DNA of 64,000 bases from Takakia lepidozioides (Eukaryota; Streptophyta; Takakiopsida; Takakiales; Takakiaceae): NCBI GenBank assembly GCA_030704615.1, contig CM060731.1, positions 78,224,756-78,288,755 on the forward strand, given 5' to 3'. The notes under the pieces were generated by a model, which was given only the letters and a program-made list of their open reading frames with translations, was not told the origin of the DNA and made no database searches. Shown here piece by piece: positions 12,226-23,499 of this stretch (positions within the stretch are counted from its first letter, which is position 1; each line of letters opens with the position of its first letter). The position numbers were made by a program, and so were the translations under genes.

Positions 12226-12238
12226 CTGTCACACTCGA

Positions 12239-12258
12239 CCCCCCCCCCCCCCCCCCCC
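12239..12258 (+). repeat. 20-base poly-C tract
   Basis: An uninterrupted run of 20 C lies just upstream (minus strand) of the exon start at 12,225. A second run of 16 C lies at 12,833-12,848. Such tracts are slippage-prone, and the lengths in the assembly may be inexact. Confidence 0.9.
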
Positions 12259-12745
12259 GTCTGTACATCTTGATCGTCGTGTTGCGTTTAGGGAGGCGAT
12301 GTGCTCATGCGATGGTCAAGCACGTGGCCACTGCACCCATTACCGACTATGAGAGGCTAAGAGAAGCTAACATTGCTCGCATCAAGCTCATTGAAGCGGA
12401 GCTGCTGAAAGACATAGCACAGTGAGTTCACTTTTGAACTATCAATGTCACTCTTTCCGTAGAGGTTTGCAGCTTGCGGAGCTTGATTTCATGCAATGTA
12501 GGTAGCTTTGTGAGTTCCTAAGACACCATGAAGAGGATGAGATGAGTGCGAGCGCAGTGTAGGTTATGCTTGCATGGTGGAGTGGGCGGGAGATCACCGC
12601 ATGTCGCGGGTCGTGAAAGTGGCTACACTTTTAGGGTTGAGGGGTGCATTAGTTCGTCATCTCCTCCATTATGTTTTCTTTGTCATGTTACTAGTGGTTG
12701 GGTTAGGGTTTACAACACCTTCCATGGGGGGTCGAATGCAGGATT

Positions 12746-14640
12746 GTGGGAGAGAAGCCAAAGCGTGCAAGACGACGGCCACCAGCTCGCCCCTCTGGTC
12801 CCCCAAGACGCAGTGGAAGAATAGAGTCCATGCCCCCCCCCCCCCCCCACACACGGAGATATGCAATTGATGATGACGATTATGACGACCTCTGTGTGCC
12901 TGCGATAGAGCACATCGGGGACTCCGACGAAGACATGTCCGGCGGTGAACCCGCCCCAGCCACCATCTCGCACAAATGCCCAGCAGCTACGGAGTCTCCA
13001 ACTGTAAGTACCCAGCTCAGTGTAGGTCATGTGTAAGTATCCAGCCAGATAGAAAAACTGCCCGTCCACAGTTGCATTGCCCCAATGTTGCATTGCCCCC
13101 ATTTTGAAAGTACTTGCCAAGCACTTTATGGATGGAAGGAAATGAAATGAAATGAAATGGTGCTTTATAATGTCCGCGGAAAGCCCATAGAGCTTGTGGG
13201 ACAAAATAGAAGAAAACATGAGAGAGGAACAAATCCAGAAACCACAATTAATGCTCACGTGATTGTCTAAGGGTGAAGGCCTCGTGCAAGTAGGTTGCCA
13301 AGCATTTTTTATCCTCATAGTGGAAGACATCAGTGAGAGTTTGGGTTCCACTGAATAAAGTAAAAAAAGTATGACGCCTCCCAAAGGGAGCGTAACCACA
13401 TCTAACGTGGTATGTGCCCATTACCACTGGGTTGTTGGTTGTCTGGAAAGGAAGAATACATACCCCATTACAAGGGGGCAAACATAGTGCATGAGAATAT
13501 GGTGGTTGCATTTGCCAAAAAGAAGCAATTGAATTGACCTCTCCAGCATTCCAGGGGGAAGAGGCATTGATAGCATGCCAAAAGAGGGTGAAAGCCAACC
13601 ATTCCCTAAAACCATGCACCGGACGCGCAACAAGAGTGAGGCCTATTACATTTGGTCGATTTTCTGCCCAACACCTGCATGACTTCTTGGTAAATGGCAC
13701 CTGATTTCTATTTTGTCATTGTATGATCCTCATTACCAATGTGCTTCCCTGGTGGTTGTGCAAGGGCTGAGTTTTTGTCAATTGTCTAGGGTGAGTTTTG
13801 ACCAGCATTGTGTTGTGTGTTGCACAGGCGAGGAAGAAGCGTGCAGCGATTGGTGGATCCAGCGCTGCCACACATGGCAGCCCATCGGGGCATGGTTTGC
13901 TGAAACAGGTGAACCCTCCTGTTGGCAAGACTCCACCCTCCAAAAATACCCCCGACCCCCATCTGGTTATGCAGAGCAGGCCTATGGCCATTCTCCACCC
14001 CTTCATCCTTCTTTTCAGTAGCTGCCTCATAGCTACCCTCAACCTGCAGTGCGACCGCCATACCCACCCTATGCCCCTTACCCTGGGCCCTATGTCACAT
14101 CTCCCCAGCTCCAGTCACAGCCCCCAGTGGATGAAGTCCCTAGTGATGTCCCTGAGCCCCCGATTGAAATGTCCAAGAAGGACAGAGCCAATGCACCGCG
14201 GCGTCAGAACCGGAGAGCAAAGACAATGGCAACAAAGGTGAAAGTGGAGCGGGAGCAGCTCGGCCTTCCCTTGCAGATCATTGGTGTCAACAAGTTTGGG
14301 GAGCCAGTAGGCCCTTCTCGCAATTCTTGGCATGCAGCCCTTAAAGGGCAGATGTTTCGATTGTGTGACTTATCATTGGCCATTCAAGATCAGGATGAGG
14401 AGGACATTAAGGCAGTCCGGCACGTGCTGGCGTCCACTTTTTCATACACTCCACGCAGTCTGGACTATGAGCACATGCGACACACCATTGGCAAAGCTTT
14501 GAAGACACAAACGAAGTGAACTGTATGCAAAGTTCAAGGTAGGGGAGGTGGACCTTTGTATGTGGACGAAGGGCAATGGACCAGGCTTGTTGCGTACTGG
14601 TCAACCCCAAATTTCAGCACCGTATCAGCCAAGATGAAGA
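12746..14640 (+). pseudogene. Intron-containing TE gene, weakly Transposase_24-like
   Basis: A first exon (about 12,746-13,003) encodes a basic then acidic segment (R-R-R-P-P-A-R-P; D-D-D-D-Y-D-D) and ends at ACT|GTAAGT. A second starts at 13,828 after TTGCACAG and reads A-R-K-K-R-A-A-I-G-G in matching phase. Further down, a Y/P-rich stretch leads to S-K-K-D-R-A-N-A-P-R-R-Q-N-R-R. Then comes G-L-P-L-Q-I-I-G-V-N-K-F-G-E-P-V-G (14,256-14,310). The pattern 'basic linker, then L-P-L-x-x-N-x-x-G-x-P-x-G' resembles the CACTA-associated Transposase_24 family. A TAG at 14,019 and a TGA at 14,517 interrupt the frame. The intervening 13,004-13,827 has no coding evidence. Similarity is weak and by eye. 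Confidence 0.35.
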
Positions 14641-15529
14641 AGGCAAATTCGTGTATACAGAATCCATCAAAAACTGGTCGTGGTGGGAAGGCATCTATGG
14701 AGGCACGTTTGGTAAGTTATTGATCACACCCCCTGGTACAAACTATTGCTAAGGTACTTCAACAGTATGATATGTGGCATCAATTCTTCAACCAGACCTG
14801 CAATTTGATTTATTTCTTCAACCCGACTGGTTGATTAATTGGTTTACTGACTGATTGATGGTTGATTGGTTTACCGATTGATTTAATTCTTCAACACGAC
14901 TGGTTTGTCTTCCCGCTCCGAGTTTAAATATCAGCCAATTACCTAGGGTAGCTAGGCCCTTCAGGCCATCCTTAAGGTCCTCGCCTTTGTTAGACCGACA
15001 AGTTCAAGGAAGTTTAATGCGTAACCTGATTTGCTAGGACATTTTATGTGCTTCCAACTTGCCCTTAGCCACTTCAGCCTCCAAATCAGTTTCATGTACC
15101 ATGCTCAGTGCTTCTTGCCTAATATTTGTTTCATTGAGAATCTTTTTTGCCCGATATTGCTAGTACTTGATTTGTTTAAGCGGATGGTCTTTCTTCTGCG
15201 AAATAGAGTGGATCATCTTAAGGTATTTGGTATTTCAGTTGGCGCTCGCATCTAACCCAAATGTCAGGATACTTTACAACGTCCTTGGAAAGCTCAAAGA
15301 GCTTGTGGGACAGCAGAAGGGGGGCTGCTATTTCATGAGCGGCATGAGCATGAGCGGAAAAAAAAAAAGCATGAGCGGGCCGAATTGTGTCCACGGAAAT
15401 AGGGTTAGGAGACACGGAAATAGGGTCATGTGGACTCGTCATAGCAATGAAATGCAACATTTTATTGCAAATTTGGTGGCAAGCCACGTCTATACAAGTG
15501 TGTCCTAACTGTCATAGCAGGAATGGGAA
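14641..15529. other. No gene seen
   Basis: AT-rich sequence with a TTGATTGGTTTACTGATTG-like internal repetition at about 14,810-14,885. A block at 15,270-15,320 is similar to 13,158-13,205; both contain AGAGCTTGTGGGACA. No reading frame here is convincing. Confidence 0.3.
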
Positions 15530-16487
15530 CTACTCTCCTACACCTTCCGAGGAACTTGGCCCTCCTTCTTCCTCATCCCCCTCATCCCCCCCATCCTCCG
15601 AGCTCTGTGATGCATCGGTTGCAGTATGCCTCTCAAAAATGCCATCCTCTCCTTGGGGGACTGTCCACCTCACCTCCTCGGAAAATTCTGCCTCTTCTCC
15701 CCCACTTTCCTCAGCAGAATCCAACACAAATCTACGAGCCCGACGGGCTCTAATAGCTGCTGCCTCCTCCCTCATCTTCATTTTCTTGAGGCTTGCCTCG
15801 TCTAAAATCTGCTGTACACGACTAGGTTCGGAACACCTCCTAATGGACACCGAAGCAAGCCGGGCAGCATAAGTAGGAAGGATGTAGTCCCTTTCTGGAC
15901 TAGGCATGAAATCCCCCCTGGCAAAAAAAGGCACGTTCCTCCTGCCCATGAACTCCGGTGTAGACGTCATTCCTGCCGTACTTGGCATCCTACAATAAGA
16001 ACAAATCCACTTCAAGAATGTCAATACCAGCAGAAGCAGAAAGGGTTTTCAATGAAATAAGAGAGCGAAGGGAGGTGCCTCACGAAATCTGGAGGCAACT
16101 TACAATGCGACCACTCACTCGTACACCGGGGGCTCCTCGGCCTCGATCCCAACTTGTTCCTCCCCCTGCTCCTTCTCGGATTTTTCCTCATCCTCCGAGG
16201 ATGCCTCTTCCTCTTTCGGCAGATGTTTAGCCGCTGCAAGTTCCGAGATTTGGAGGGCAGTATCTGGCTCGAAGGCGAACACATGCCTGTCGGACAACGT
16301 CCCTGCCCACATTGAAGCACTTGAGGAACAAAGCGGGCAGTTAATAGCTTGCGGCATGTAATTGCAATCGGGCCAGGGGACAAACTGAGCACGTGAAGGC
16401 TTACCCGTGCCGCATGTGAGGTCCAGAATCCGCCCTTGGACATCCGAGCACGTCTCCATGAGGGTTTGGATGAAAGCAGGGCTCCGG
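15530..16487 (-). pseudogene. Split gene with N6/N4-type methyltransferase motif, cut by LTR
   Basis: Three exons can be laid out on the minus strand: 16,487-16,405, 16,302-16,119 and 15,989-15,530. The donors are ACGG|GTAAGC and CGA|GTGAGT; the acceptors are GGGCAG|GG and TTGTAG|GA; both joins keep frame. The spliced product reads S-P-A-F-I-Q-T-L-M-E, then I-L-D-L-T-C-G-T-G-T-L, then R-H-V-F-A-F-E-P-D, and a long acidic tail. The L-D-x-T-C-G-T-G loop followed by an F-E-x-D strand is the SAM-binding motif order of N6-adenine/N4-cytosine methyltransferases. The catalytic DPPY-type motif would lie upstream and is missing. Homology to the LTR begins at 16,488, so the LTR insertion removed the 5' part. 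The first intron is 102 nt, in frame and stop-free, so it could be retained. Confidence 0.45.
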
Positions 16488-16940
16488 GGCTTAGCTAGCT
16501 TAGGAATCCGATTGCAAAAACTTGTATTGTACAAAACGTGCTATAAATGAAATGGCTTCCAAATGTTGTGCGTCCTATTTTGTTTGGAATGGTGATGCAT
16601 GGTATGGTTGGCTAGTGTGTAGAATGCATGCTAGCTTATAAAAGTGGGAGAGGTAAATTGGGTTAATCGTGTGTTTGCGTAGTGCCGAAATCGGGTGACC
16701 CCCACCCAAGGGGCAAGGAAACTTGCGCCTTCTTTGGGAGTTCACGTGCTAGTGTGCACCTGGCGCGTGCGCGTACTATAACTGCGCTACCGAGGGGGTT
16801 GCCTTGTAGTGCGGGCTAACGCGGAAGCTACGTGCTTCCATTCACGTACTGTAATCGTGTAGCGTCGGGACGAAGTCGTAGTGCGGCTTCGGCGTGTTCC
16901 CGTACCTCAGGCCAGCATTCCAAGACGGACCCAATTGTAG

Positions 16941-17288
16941 TGTCAAGTTAAATAAGCACAGTGTGAAAACAGCTAGAATAAAACTAGTTATTTGTATTTA
17001 ACACTTGGATTTAGGTCAAGTGTTAAATCAGGTGTCAAGTTTAGTTTGACACCTGGTCCGTCTTATCTTCACGAGAGCGGCAGTCGCGCAGCTCATCTCT
17101 CTCGAGTTGAGCCTGCGCGACCGAGCTCCTGCATCGTTTAGATCTGAGTGTGCTTATGTAGGGGTATAGGTTGTTGTGGGGTGGAGTCCCCATAGCTTGG
17201 GGTGCCCCTGGCTCGACTATTATATTAAAGAGTGATGTTGATGGATTTCATATTTTGTGTGAACAGTGTGTTTTGAGTTTTCTTATCA
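16941..17288 (+). repeat. Left LTR segment of methyltransferase Gypsy (348 bp)
   Basis: Begins TGTCAAGTTAAATAAGC and ends TTTTCTTATCA. It is identical to 28,643-28,990 except for one base. A TATATTAAAG motif near 17,221 is a possible core promoter. The 88 bp that follow the right copy are absent here; instead CTCGAGAGAGATGACC follows. No sequence matching the usual TGG-initial tRNA-Met primer site is seen immediately downstream. Confidence 0.85.
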
Positions 17289-19363
17289 CTCGAGAGAGAT
17301 GACCTCTTACCTGTGAGTGCAAGGTAGGAGTTGAGGGTTAGCACTTGTATGATTACCTGTGTGTAAGTAGTGCTTAGTTTAAGAAGCTTAATAAACAAAA
17401 AAAAAACATGCAGGTTTCGATCATCTTTGGTTTCTGGGTGGTGGGGGAGGAGATGGGAGCGGAACGAGCTCCGCTGACTGTGCAGCGATGAGCGCTGCGT
17501 GCTTGGTTGAACTCTTCCATGGTTGACAATTGCAGGTTGCGGGTGCTGCGGGCTTACCAAACAGATATGGCCAGTTCTGTAGCAGACAAGTTCGCTGCAG
17601 AATTTTGAGAGCTCAAACGCGAAGAAAAGTTGTGATTTTGGATGGCGAGAGACTGAGGAAGTCGCAATGATTTGTACGCATGCGCTCCGAAAGCCAGAGA
17701 GAGGCTGGGGTTCTTGCAGGAGGAGGCTCTTTCCGGAGTCTTGGAAATCATCGAGTGTGCAGGGATGGTCTGGAGAAATTTGAGTTGTGCAGCCTGAGTC
17801 TGGCTGACTAGTCTGATCCGGTTGGGTTGCTGAGAGAGCAATAAAATCTTGGGTACATCTGAGTGTGCAGCGGCAGGCAGTGATTCGGGGGTGTGTTTGT
17901 TCTGGACAATCTTGGCCTGGAGGGCAGGTTGAAGTCAACTAAGGCATTGCCATGCGCCGAGGAGTCGTTATGTGATCTCTCGGCGAGACCCTATCATTTC
18001 GGGAAACGACGCTGATAAGTTGTGGCTGCTAAATCAAAGCCTCGTACATAGAGAGAGAGTCAACTGAAAGATGTTGATGCTAGTCACCAACTGCTGAGAT
18101 GGGGCTGAGAGTCATGCATGGCGAGCCTGGCTCAACGTAGGCGTGATTATAGGAGTGCCAGTTGGCTACCACTACAATGACACTCTAAATGGAATGCAGC
18201 ATGTGGAGAGAACGCCGAAAAGCAATGTCGTAGCCGAAGAGCCTGTGATTGCAGTGGTTAGGCCAGCTGTGGGCCATAACGATCCTTTGAGTCCTGTGAG
18301 TGATTCCCCACCCATATTTTCCAGGGCTGGTGCCAAGCAGCTGAGAAGATCTCGGTCGATTCCTTCAGGTGTACGAGGCCACGCAGCTACTCCTGTGTTC
18401 CCTGGTCCATTGCTCCCCATTGTCAGGCGCTTAAAACAGCTCCCCAATTTCTACTTACACTAACCGGAACAATGTAGGATCAGGGGATACAAAAGGGAGA
18501 AGCAAAGAACTAAATGCAGATGTTGGAATCAAAGATGGCAGTACACACCATATTGCCAAAGAGATTGAGGACGATCAAGATATGGGTGCAAAGCAGGATT
18601 CTAAACTAGAATTAGAGACTGGAAAAATTGGCAGAAGTAATGGCAAGCAGGTGCAATGTTTTACAGAAACAGGGAAGAGATGTTCTGCCAAATACTCTCG
18701 CCGTCAAGCCAAGTGCACCTGAAAGCTCTGTGATATCGAAGGGATCCACCAATGGGACAACTTGTTTTTCCTCTCACACTGGCAATGTCATATGTGGGAG
18801 TCAGTTCCTCGGTTTCACCTCCGATGTGGTAGATGTATTGTGCAAGTCCAGCAACCATCCACGAATCTTTCGATTGCAAGCCGCCTGTCCATAAGCCATG
18901 AAGGTGTTGCGCAGTGCATCTCTTGACCTGCTCTTGAAATCGCCCTAGGGTGTGATACCCCATCCATAACTGAGGTCGAGTTTTGGAATTAACGAGCTCT
19001 TGGTGCCTGGAGAATCCTGGAGGGGAACGACCTCGGGAACTCGTAGATAACCTGGGAACAGGTTGTAATGGCAAAAGCGTTTTGGTGTTAAAAAAAAAAA
19101 AAAAACCTTTTTGATCTAATTTAAATGTTTAAAGAGCCTGGTTGGTCATATCTTTGTCAAATGAGCTCCGTTTGACTCAGTTTTTGAGGGGATAGCTGCA
19201 GAAAGGGGAAATCTACCTATCTAGACCTGGTTTCTGTTTTTTGGACTTTGCTAAAAATCTATGGAATTTTTAGAGTGTGAGTGTGCCATGAAAGATCCAC
19301 AATCCTGTTTCTAGAACCTGTGCTGGTCTATATTAGAGACAAATCTGTGGATGTACTCCTTGT
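17289..19363 (+). other. Long 5' leader of methyltransferase Gypsy, function unknown
   Basis: Two kilobases between the left LTR segment and the first plausible ORF. Small open frames occur, for example 18,143-18,463 (+), but none has a recognisable domain. A 17-base poly-A tract lies at about 19,090. No canonical primer binding site was found. The length is unusual for a Gypsy leader, so acquired sequence is possible. Confidence 0.4.
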
Positions 19364-20103
19364 ATGGCTGGGGGAAATGAGGACGTAATTGAAGGGCAGG
19401 TCTCTTCTCTTAGCCTGTGCACACAAGGGGACAGGATTTATGTTTCCCAAGGAACTCAGACTGATTTGAGTGGAGAACAGTTGGACGAGTTGATTGCATA
19501 CTGGGAGTCAGGCATTAGCAGTAGACAACAGACTGCTGTAGTTGGCATTGAGGGCCTCAATACAGTCAGAACTCTATTGGAGCCAGCAGTTCTGCAGCTG
19601 TAGGTGAAATACCAAAGTGGGTGAAAGCTAGGCTTGGGACACAGCCAAAGACAGCCCCGGGGACCAAGGTGTTCAGCCACAAGGCCGTGGTGTACTGGAG
19701 CAGAGGAGCAGGAGCTACACAAGTTTGTGCAATCAGACATGGTTGCAGCCGGATACGCTCTGCACAGGGCAACCACGAGCGGGGGTTCATCAGCAATGAC
19801 ATGTTTGTTGTGCGTGAAGGAGATGCAGTCATTCGCAATGAGGACACCCGCAACCGTCTCAAAGCTTTCGAGTTGAGAGACTATCAGACCCTACCTTTGT
19901 TTTCTTTAGTGTTCAGTGAGCGGGAGATAGCAGAGTGTTGCTTTGTCTCTACCTGGCAGAAAGAGGAGGAGGGTTGGTTAGAGCGAGCTACTGTAGCTTG
20001 GGACAAGGTTAGTGGCAGGTTTCTGGACATAGATATATCTCCTACACCTTACCATCAAGCAGAGCGAGGCACTTTGAGAGAAGTCTGGAAGTTGATAGCA
20101 TAG
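19364..20103 (+). CDS. Unrecognised ORF pair upstream of gag
   Basis: An ATG at 19,364 opens 79 codons that include V-S-Q-G-T-Q-T-D-L-S-G-E-Q and stop at 19,603. A second frame (19,621-20,103, 160 codons) includes Y-W-S-R-G-A-G and W-K-L-I-A at its end and has no internal ATG near its start. Both have balanced composition unlike random frames. The second may be expressed by splicing or may be a remnant of an additional Gag domain. No family is recognised. Confidence 0.3.
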
Positions 20104-20622
20104 ATCAGGATTAGATCTTGCTTGGGCGGGCTTCTATTCTTCCCCTCCATCTCTGTACTATTTTCATTACCTTGTACTTGTAGTTGCCAAAGCCTCTCTT
20201 GGTGGAGGCCAGTCAGTCCGGGGTTTTGGGCTGGGATATTCTGCAGGATCAGCGTTGCTGCTGGATTTTGGTGTGGGGGTGTTGATGTTTTGATTTCTTG
20301 TGTTTGGATCCCCCCCAACACCTGCATGCTTGACTGTGCGCCATGTTGGTTTTGTGTGGGCGCTTGCTTTCATAGGGATTAGGCCGGATTTGATCACCGG
20401 TCAATCCTAGAGTATGCTGTCGGTGGTGAGGCTGGAGTGATGACCAGCAAGACCACCAGTGTTTCTTCTATGGTGAGGCTGGGTTGATGACCAGCCAACC
20501 ATATGAGTTCTTGCGGTGGATGCAGGTGCAGGTGCCCTGAGCCATTGGGATATGACCCTTAGACTGCAACAGGTGCCCACCCGTGTCACTATTAGATTAG
20601 TACTAGAGCCTTATAGTGTCAC
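20104..20622 (+). other. Spacer before gag, with a short duplicated motif
   Basis: No ORF is supported. A ~27-bp motif GTGAGGCTGGAGTGATGACC recurs 45 bp later with two changes (about 20,427 and 20,472). Its role is unknown. Confidence 0.4.
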
Positions 20623-23499
20623 GTGGAGGAGGTGCACATTGTGAGTGTCATTACGGAGTTACCCAAGGGTTTTGAGGGGAGTACGGCTACAAGGAGTGAC
20701 AGTGAGAGTGGGTTCATAAGACGAGGTATTCGGTTCAGACCACCTTCACCGCCACCCTCAACTACTGTAGAGTCAGACACAGACTCGGAGGCTTCATCAA
20801 CAGGTGTGCACTTTCATTCGCCATTGTTGTGGGACGACATGGAGGAGATGTATGGAGCTACCAAGGGGCCTCGTAGGTACTCTGGAGCTGTGGGCACAAT
20901 TGAGTTGGATGACTTTATCCAGGAGTTCGACAGCTGGTGTGATTTGCAGCAGATGCGCAATCCACAGCTATTCACCCCATTCATGGCGTGGAAGGGACTG
21001 TTCCAGCATTTGGAAGGCCCGCCTATGGACGATTACCACGAGTTCAGGCGAGGACATGAAGCAGAGATTGAGGAGTGGAGGATGTATTGGTCACCTGACT
21101 ACGTCTCCATTACTCGAGGCACGACGCGACCAGTAGCTGCATCAGTACCAATAGCTCCCACTGCCAGCACTAGTAGTGGAGCAAGTAGTGCTGGTACTTC
21201 TGCAGGTGGTACCAGTTCAAAAGGTGCTACTACTCCTCCTGCCACGACTACAACATATGTGCCTAGATTCAACCCGGTGGTGGAGTTCTTCCAAGAGTTG
21301 CGGAGGAACTACCAAGGTGTACGGACAGAGAAGCTGCGAAGTTTGCAAGACTTCCAGCGCAAACCCAGTGAGAGCCTGCGAGAGGCGTACACTCGTATGA
21401 GGCGCTTGATAAGTGTGACCCAAGGGGTTACTGAAGCTCAGACAATCCAGTTTTGGTATGGAATTCTGAACAAGGAGCTCAAGAGAAGGGTGCGAGATGC
21501 AACCCTGTTACAAGCAGCCCAACCCACCTTAGCAGATGTGTTTCTGCTGGCTGAGCGGATTGAGCTCAACATGGTGGAGGAGCGAGTTGTTACAATTGGA
21601 TTTGGCAAGGACATGCCTGTACGGGGCACAGCTGTCAGCCCACAGGCACAAGGGACTGCCCAACAGCGTGGTCAGGGGGGCAAGGTTGCCCAGCCCAAGT
21701 TCCATGGAGCTTACAGGGGACCTCACGTGCAGAGGCTCGTGGCATCTTTTGCAGGCCAACAGCAACCAGGGGTGATATGTTGGACATGTGGAGGACCCCA
21801 TGTCAAGAGAGATTGCCCAGAGGGTGGCAGAAGGCCGGCACAAGCACAGCCTGCACAGTTGCAGTGTGGGCATTGTGGCAAGTATGGGCATGGAGATGTC
21901 CAGTGTTATGACTTGCATCCTGAGTTGCGCCCAGGCCAGTTCCAGTTCCAAGGGAACAATGGTGGCCGGGGGCGAGGTGGACCAGCCCAGAGAGGACGAG
22001 GTGGTCGGGCACGAGGTGCAGGCCAAGGGCAACCTCAACATGCCCAAGGACGCGGAGGTCAGGGTGTTGATCAAGGCATGGCCAACCGGCTTCAGCAGCT
22101 AGAGCAGAGGCTCGCTGCCATGGCTATAGCTCAGGCGGTACCGGCTCCCAGGCGGGACGGTCCACCTCCTGCTCCTGAGGGAGGAGATATGGGAGGCATG
22201 GGATTTATGTGCGGAGCAGCACTACCACTAGAGCAGGTGGAGTCTGCTGCAGCCGTGACTCGAGGAGCAGCACGAGTTCCTGAGCCACGAGGTGCAGAGG
22301 TGGAATTGGATCCACAGCGTGGGGAGGCAAGCCGTCAGGCAAGGCTTCCTCAGTCATTCACATTGGCGGAGACTGTGTCGACGCCATCCATGGCACCTAG
22401 TTCTCGCCCGACTGTTACCGAGGCGGAGGTTACTATGCCATTGGGGAGAGCTACACGTGCAGCATTGACTCCTGCTGCCAAGGCTAGTGCGGCCGGTGTG
22501 TTATTGGGGGCAGCCACCTCTGTGTGTCAGGCCCCACTGTTCTCGGCAACAATGATTGTGATGCCGGGGGTGAGACCAGCTGCAGTGTTCAGACTAGCAG
22601 CAACACTCTGTGAGAGTGGGGAGGTCACTTCATCTTCTGCGGAGTTAGTAGAAGGTGTAGTGGCAGAGGGATCCTCGGATTTGAGGGTCAAGACTGCCAC
22701 GGCTGCGCCATGGCAAGTTGCAGCTGCCAGATTAACGGAGCTGCCAGCTAGGCCAGCCATTGAGCGCGCCATGGTGACACCTGGAGTTGTCTTGTTAGAC
22801 AACCAGGGAGGCATTTTCACTTTGAGTGGACCGGCAGGCAAGAAGTACCGGCCACTGCGGGTCTTGTTGGACTCAGGAGCTCAGCCACTGATGTTGGGCA
22901 GAGCTGCTATTGCAGGTTTGGGCCTCATGGAGGCGGATATGGAGCCTTGTCCTTTCCAGATACAGACATCTCTGGGAGGATCAGAGCAGGCTCGCGGCAT
23001 GACACGGCATCAGTTGGCTATTAGACTACAGCCGGATCATCCTGTAGATGGCTCAGTGATGCGAGCCAATGCCATTGTGACAGACGCGGTCTCTTACGAT
23101 GTCCTCGTTGGTGGGGCAGTGTTATACCCCATGGGCTTCACCCTGGATTTCTGGGAGGAGTCAGCATCCTACAGGCCTGGATGGCAGTCAGGGGATGGTC
23201 GCCGTGCACAACTCCCTGTGACATTCATTGGGGGTATTGCAGCTGCCCAGCGGGGCAAGATGCCAACACTAGCCGCCTTCACAGCTGCCGTTAGTTGGCC
23301 TGGAGAGTTGCTGGAAGGTAATGCCCATGCAGAGGATGTGCCACCTCCAGCAGAGCAGGATGACATGCATGGTACGGCGGAGTTGCCTGCCATGGTTGCT
23401 CACACTCCGTTGTGGGGTATGAGCAAGGATTTGCAGCAAGCTGCTGATGGACGGGTGCAACAAGCTTTGTACCGTCAGGAGAGGAGGAGAGTGCGGTGA
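20623..23499 (+). CDS. Gag-protease polyprotein of methyltransferase Gypsy
   Basis: An open frame of 958 codons. The first codon is GTG; the first ATG is at 20,839, a likelier start unless the reading begins by splicing. A Gag capsid-like region lies around residues 215-320 (V-V-E-F-F-Q-E-L-R-R-N-Y; L-R-S-L-Q-D-F-Q-R). Two zinc knuckles follow: C-W-T-C-G-G-P-H-V-K-R-D-C at about 385 and C-G-H-C-G-K-Y-G-H-G-D-V-Q-C at about 413. An RG-rich stretch spans about 446-485. The protease is at about 745-850 with the active-site motif L-L-D-S-G-A-Q. The frame ends in TGA at 23,497-23,499, where the methyltransferase frame takes over in -1. This is the best-preserved ORF of the element and has no internal stop. 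Confidence 0.85.
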   Translation: MEEVHIVSVITELPKGFEGSTATRSDSESGFIRRGIRFRPPSPPPSTTVESDTDSEASSTGVHFHSPLLWDDMEEMYGATKGPRRYSGAVGTIELDDFIQEFDSWCDLQQMRNPQLFTPFMAWKGLFQHLEGPPMDDYHEFRRGHEAEIEEWRMYWSPDYVSITRGTTRPVAASVPIAPTASTSSGASSAGTSAGGTSSKGATTPPATTTTYVPRFNPVVEFFQELRRNYQGVRTEKLRSLQDFQRKPSESLREAYTRMRRLISVTQGVTEAQTIQFWYGILNKELKRRVRDATLLQAAQPTLADVFLLAERIELNMVEERVVTIGFGKDMPVRGTAVSPQAQGTAQQRGQGGKVAQPKFHGAYRGPHVQRLVASFAGQQQPGVICWTCGGPHVKRDCPEGGRRPAQAQPAQLQCGHCGKYGHGDVQCYDLHPELRPGQFQFQGNNGGRGRGGPAQRGRGGRARGAGQGQPQHAQGRGGQGVDQGMANRLQQLEQRLAAMAIAQAVPAPRRDGPPPAPEGGDMGGMGFMCGAALPLEQVESAAAVTRGAARVPEPRGAEVELDPQRGEASRQARLPQSFTLAETVSTPSMAPSSRPTVTEAEVTMPLGRATRAALTPAAKASAAGVLLGAATSVCQAPLFSATMIVMPGVRPAAVFRLAATLCESGEVTSSSAELVEGVVAEGSSDLRVKTATAAPWQVAAARLTELPARPAIERAMVTPGVVLLDNQGGIFTLSGPAGKKYRPLRVLLDSGAQPLMLGRAAIAGLGLMEADMEPCPFQIQTSLGGSEQARGMTRHQLAIRLQPDHPVDGSVMRANAIVTDAVSYDVLVGGAVLYPMGFTLDFWEESASYRPGWQSGDGRRAQLPVTFIGGIAAAQRGKMPTLAAFTAAVSWPGELLEGNAHAEDVPPPAEQDDMHGTAELPAMVAHTPLWGMSKDLQQAADGRVQQALYRQERRRVR

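Noticed and set aside
17225-17938. 237-codon minus-strand open frame over the left LTR segment
   Set aside because: It starts inside the LTR and leader, has low-complexity Cys/Ser/His-rich composition, no recognisable domain and opposes the element's sense strand.
18661-19074. 137-codon minus-strand frame within the Gypsy leader
   Set aside because: No motif is recognised, no homologous copy is present, and it opposes the element's transcription.
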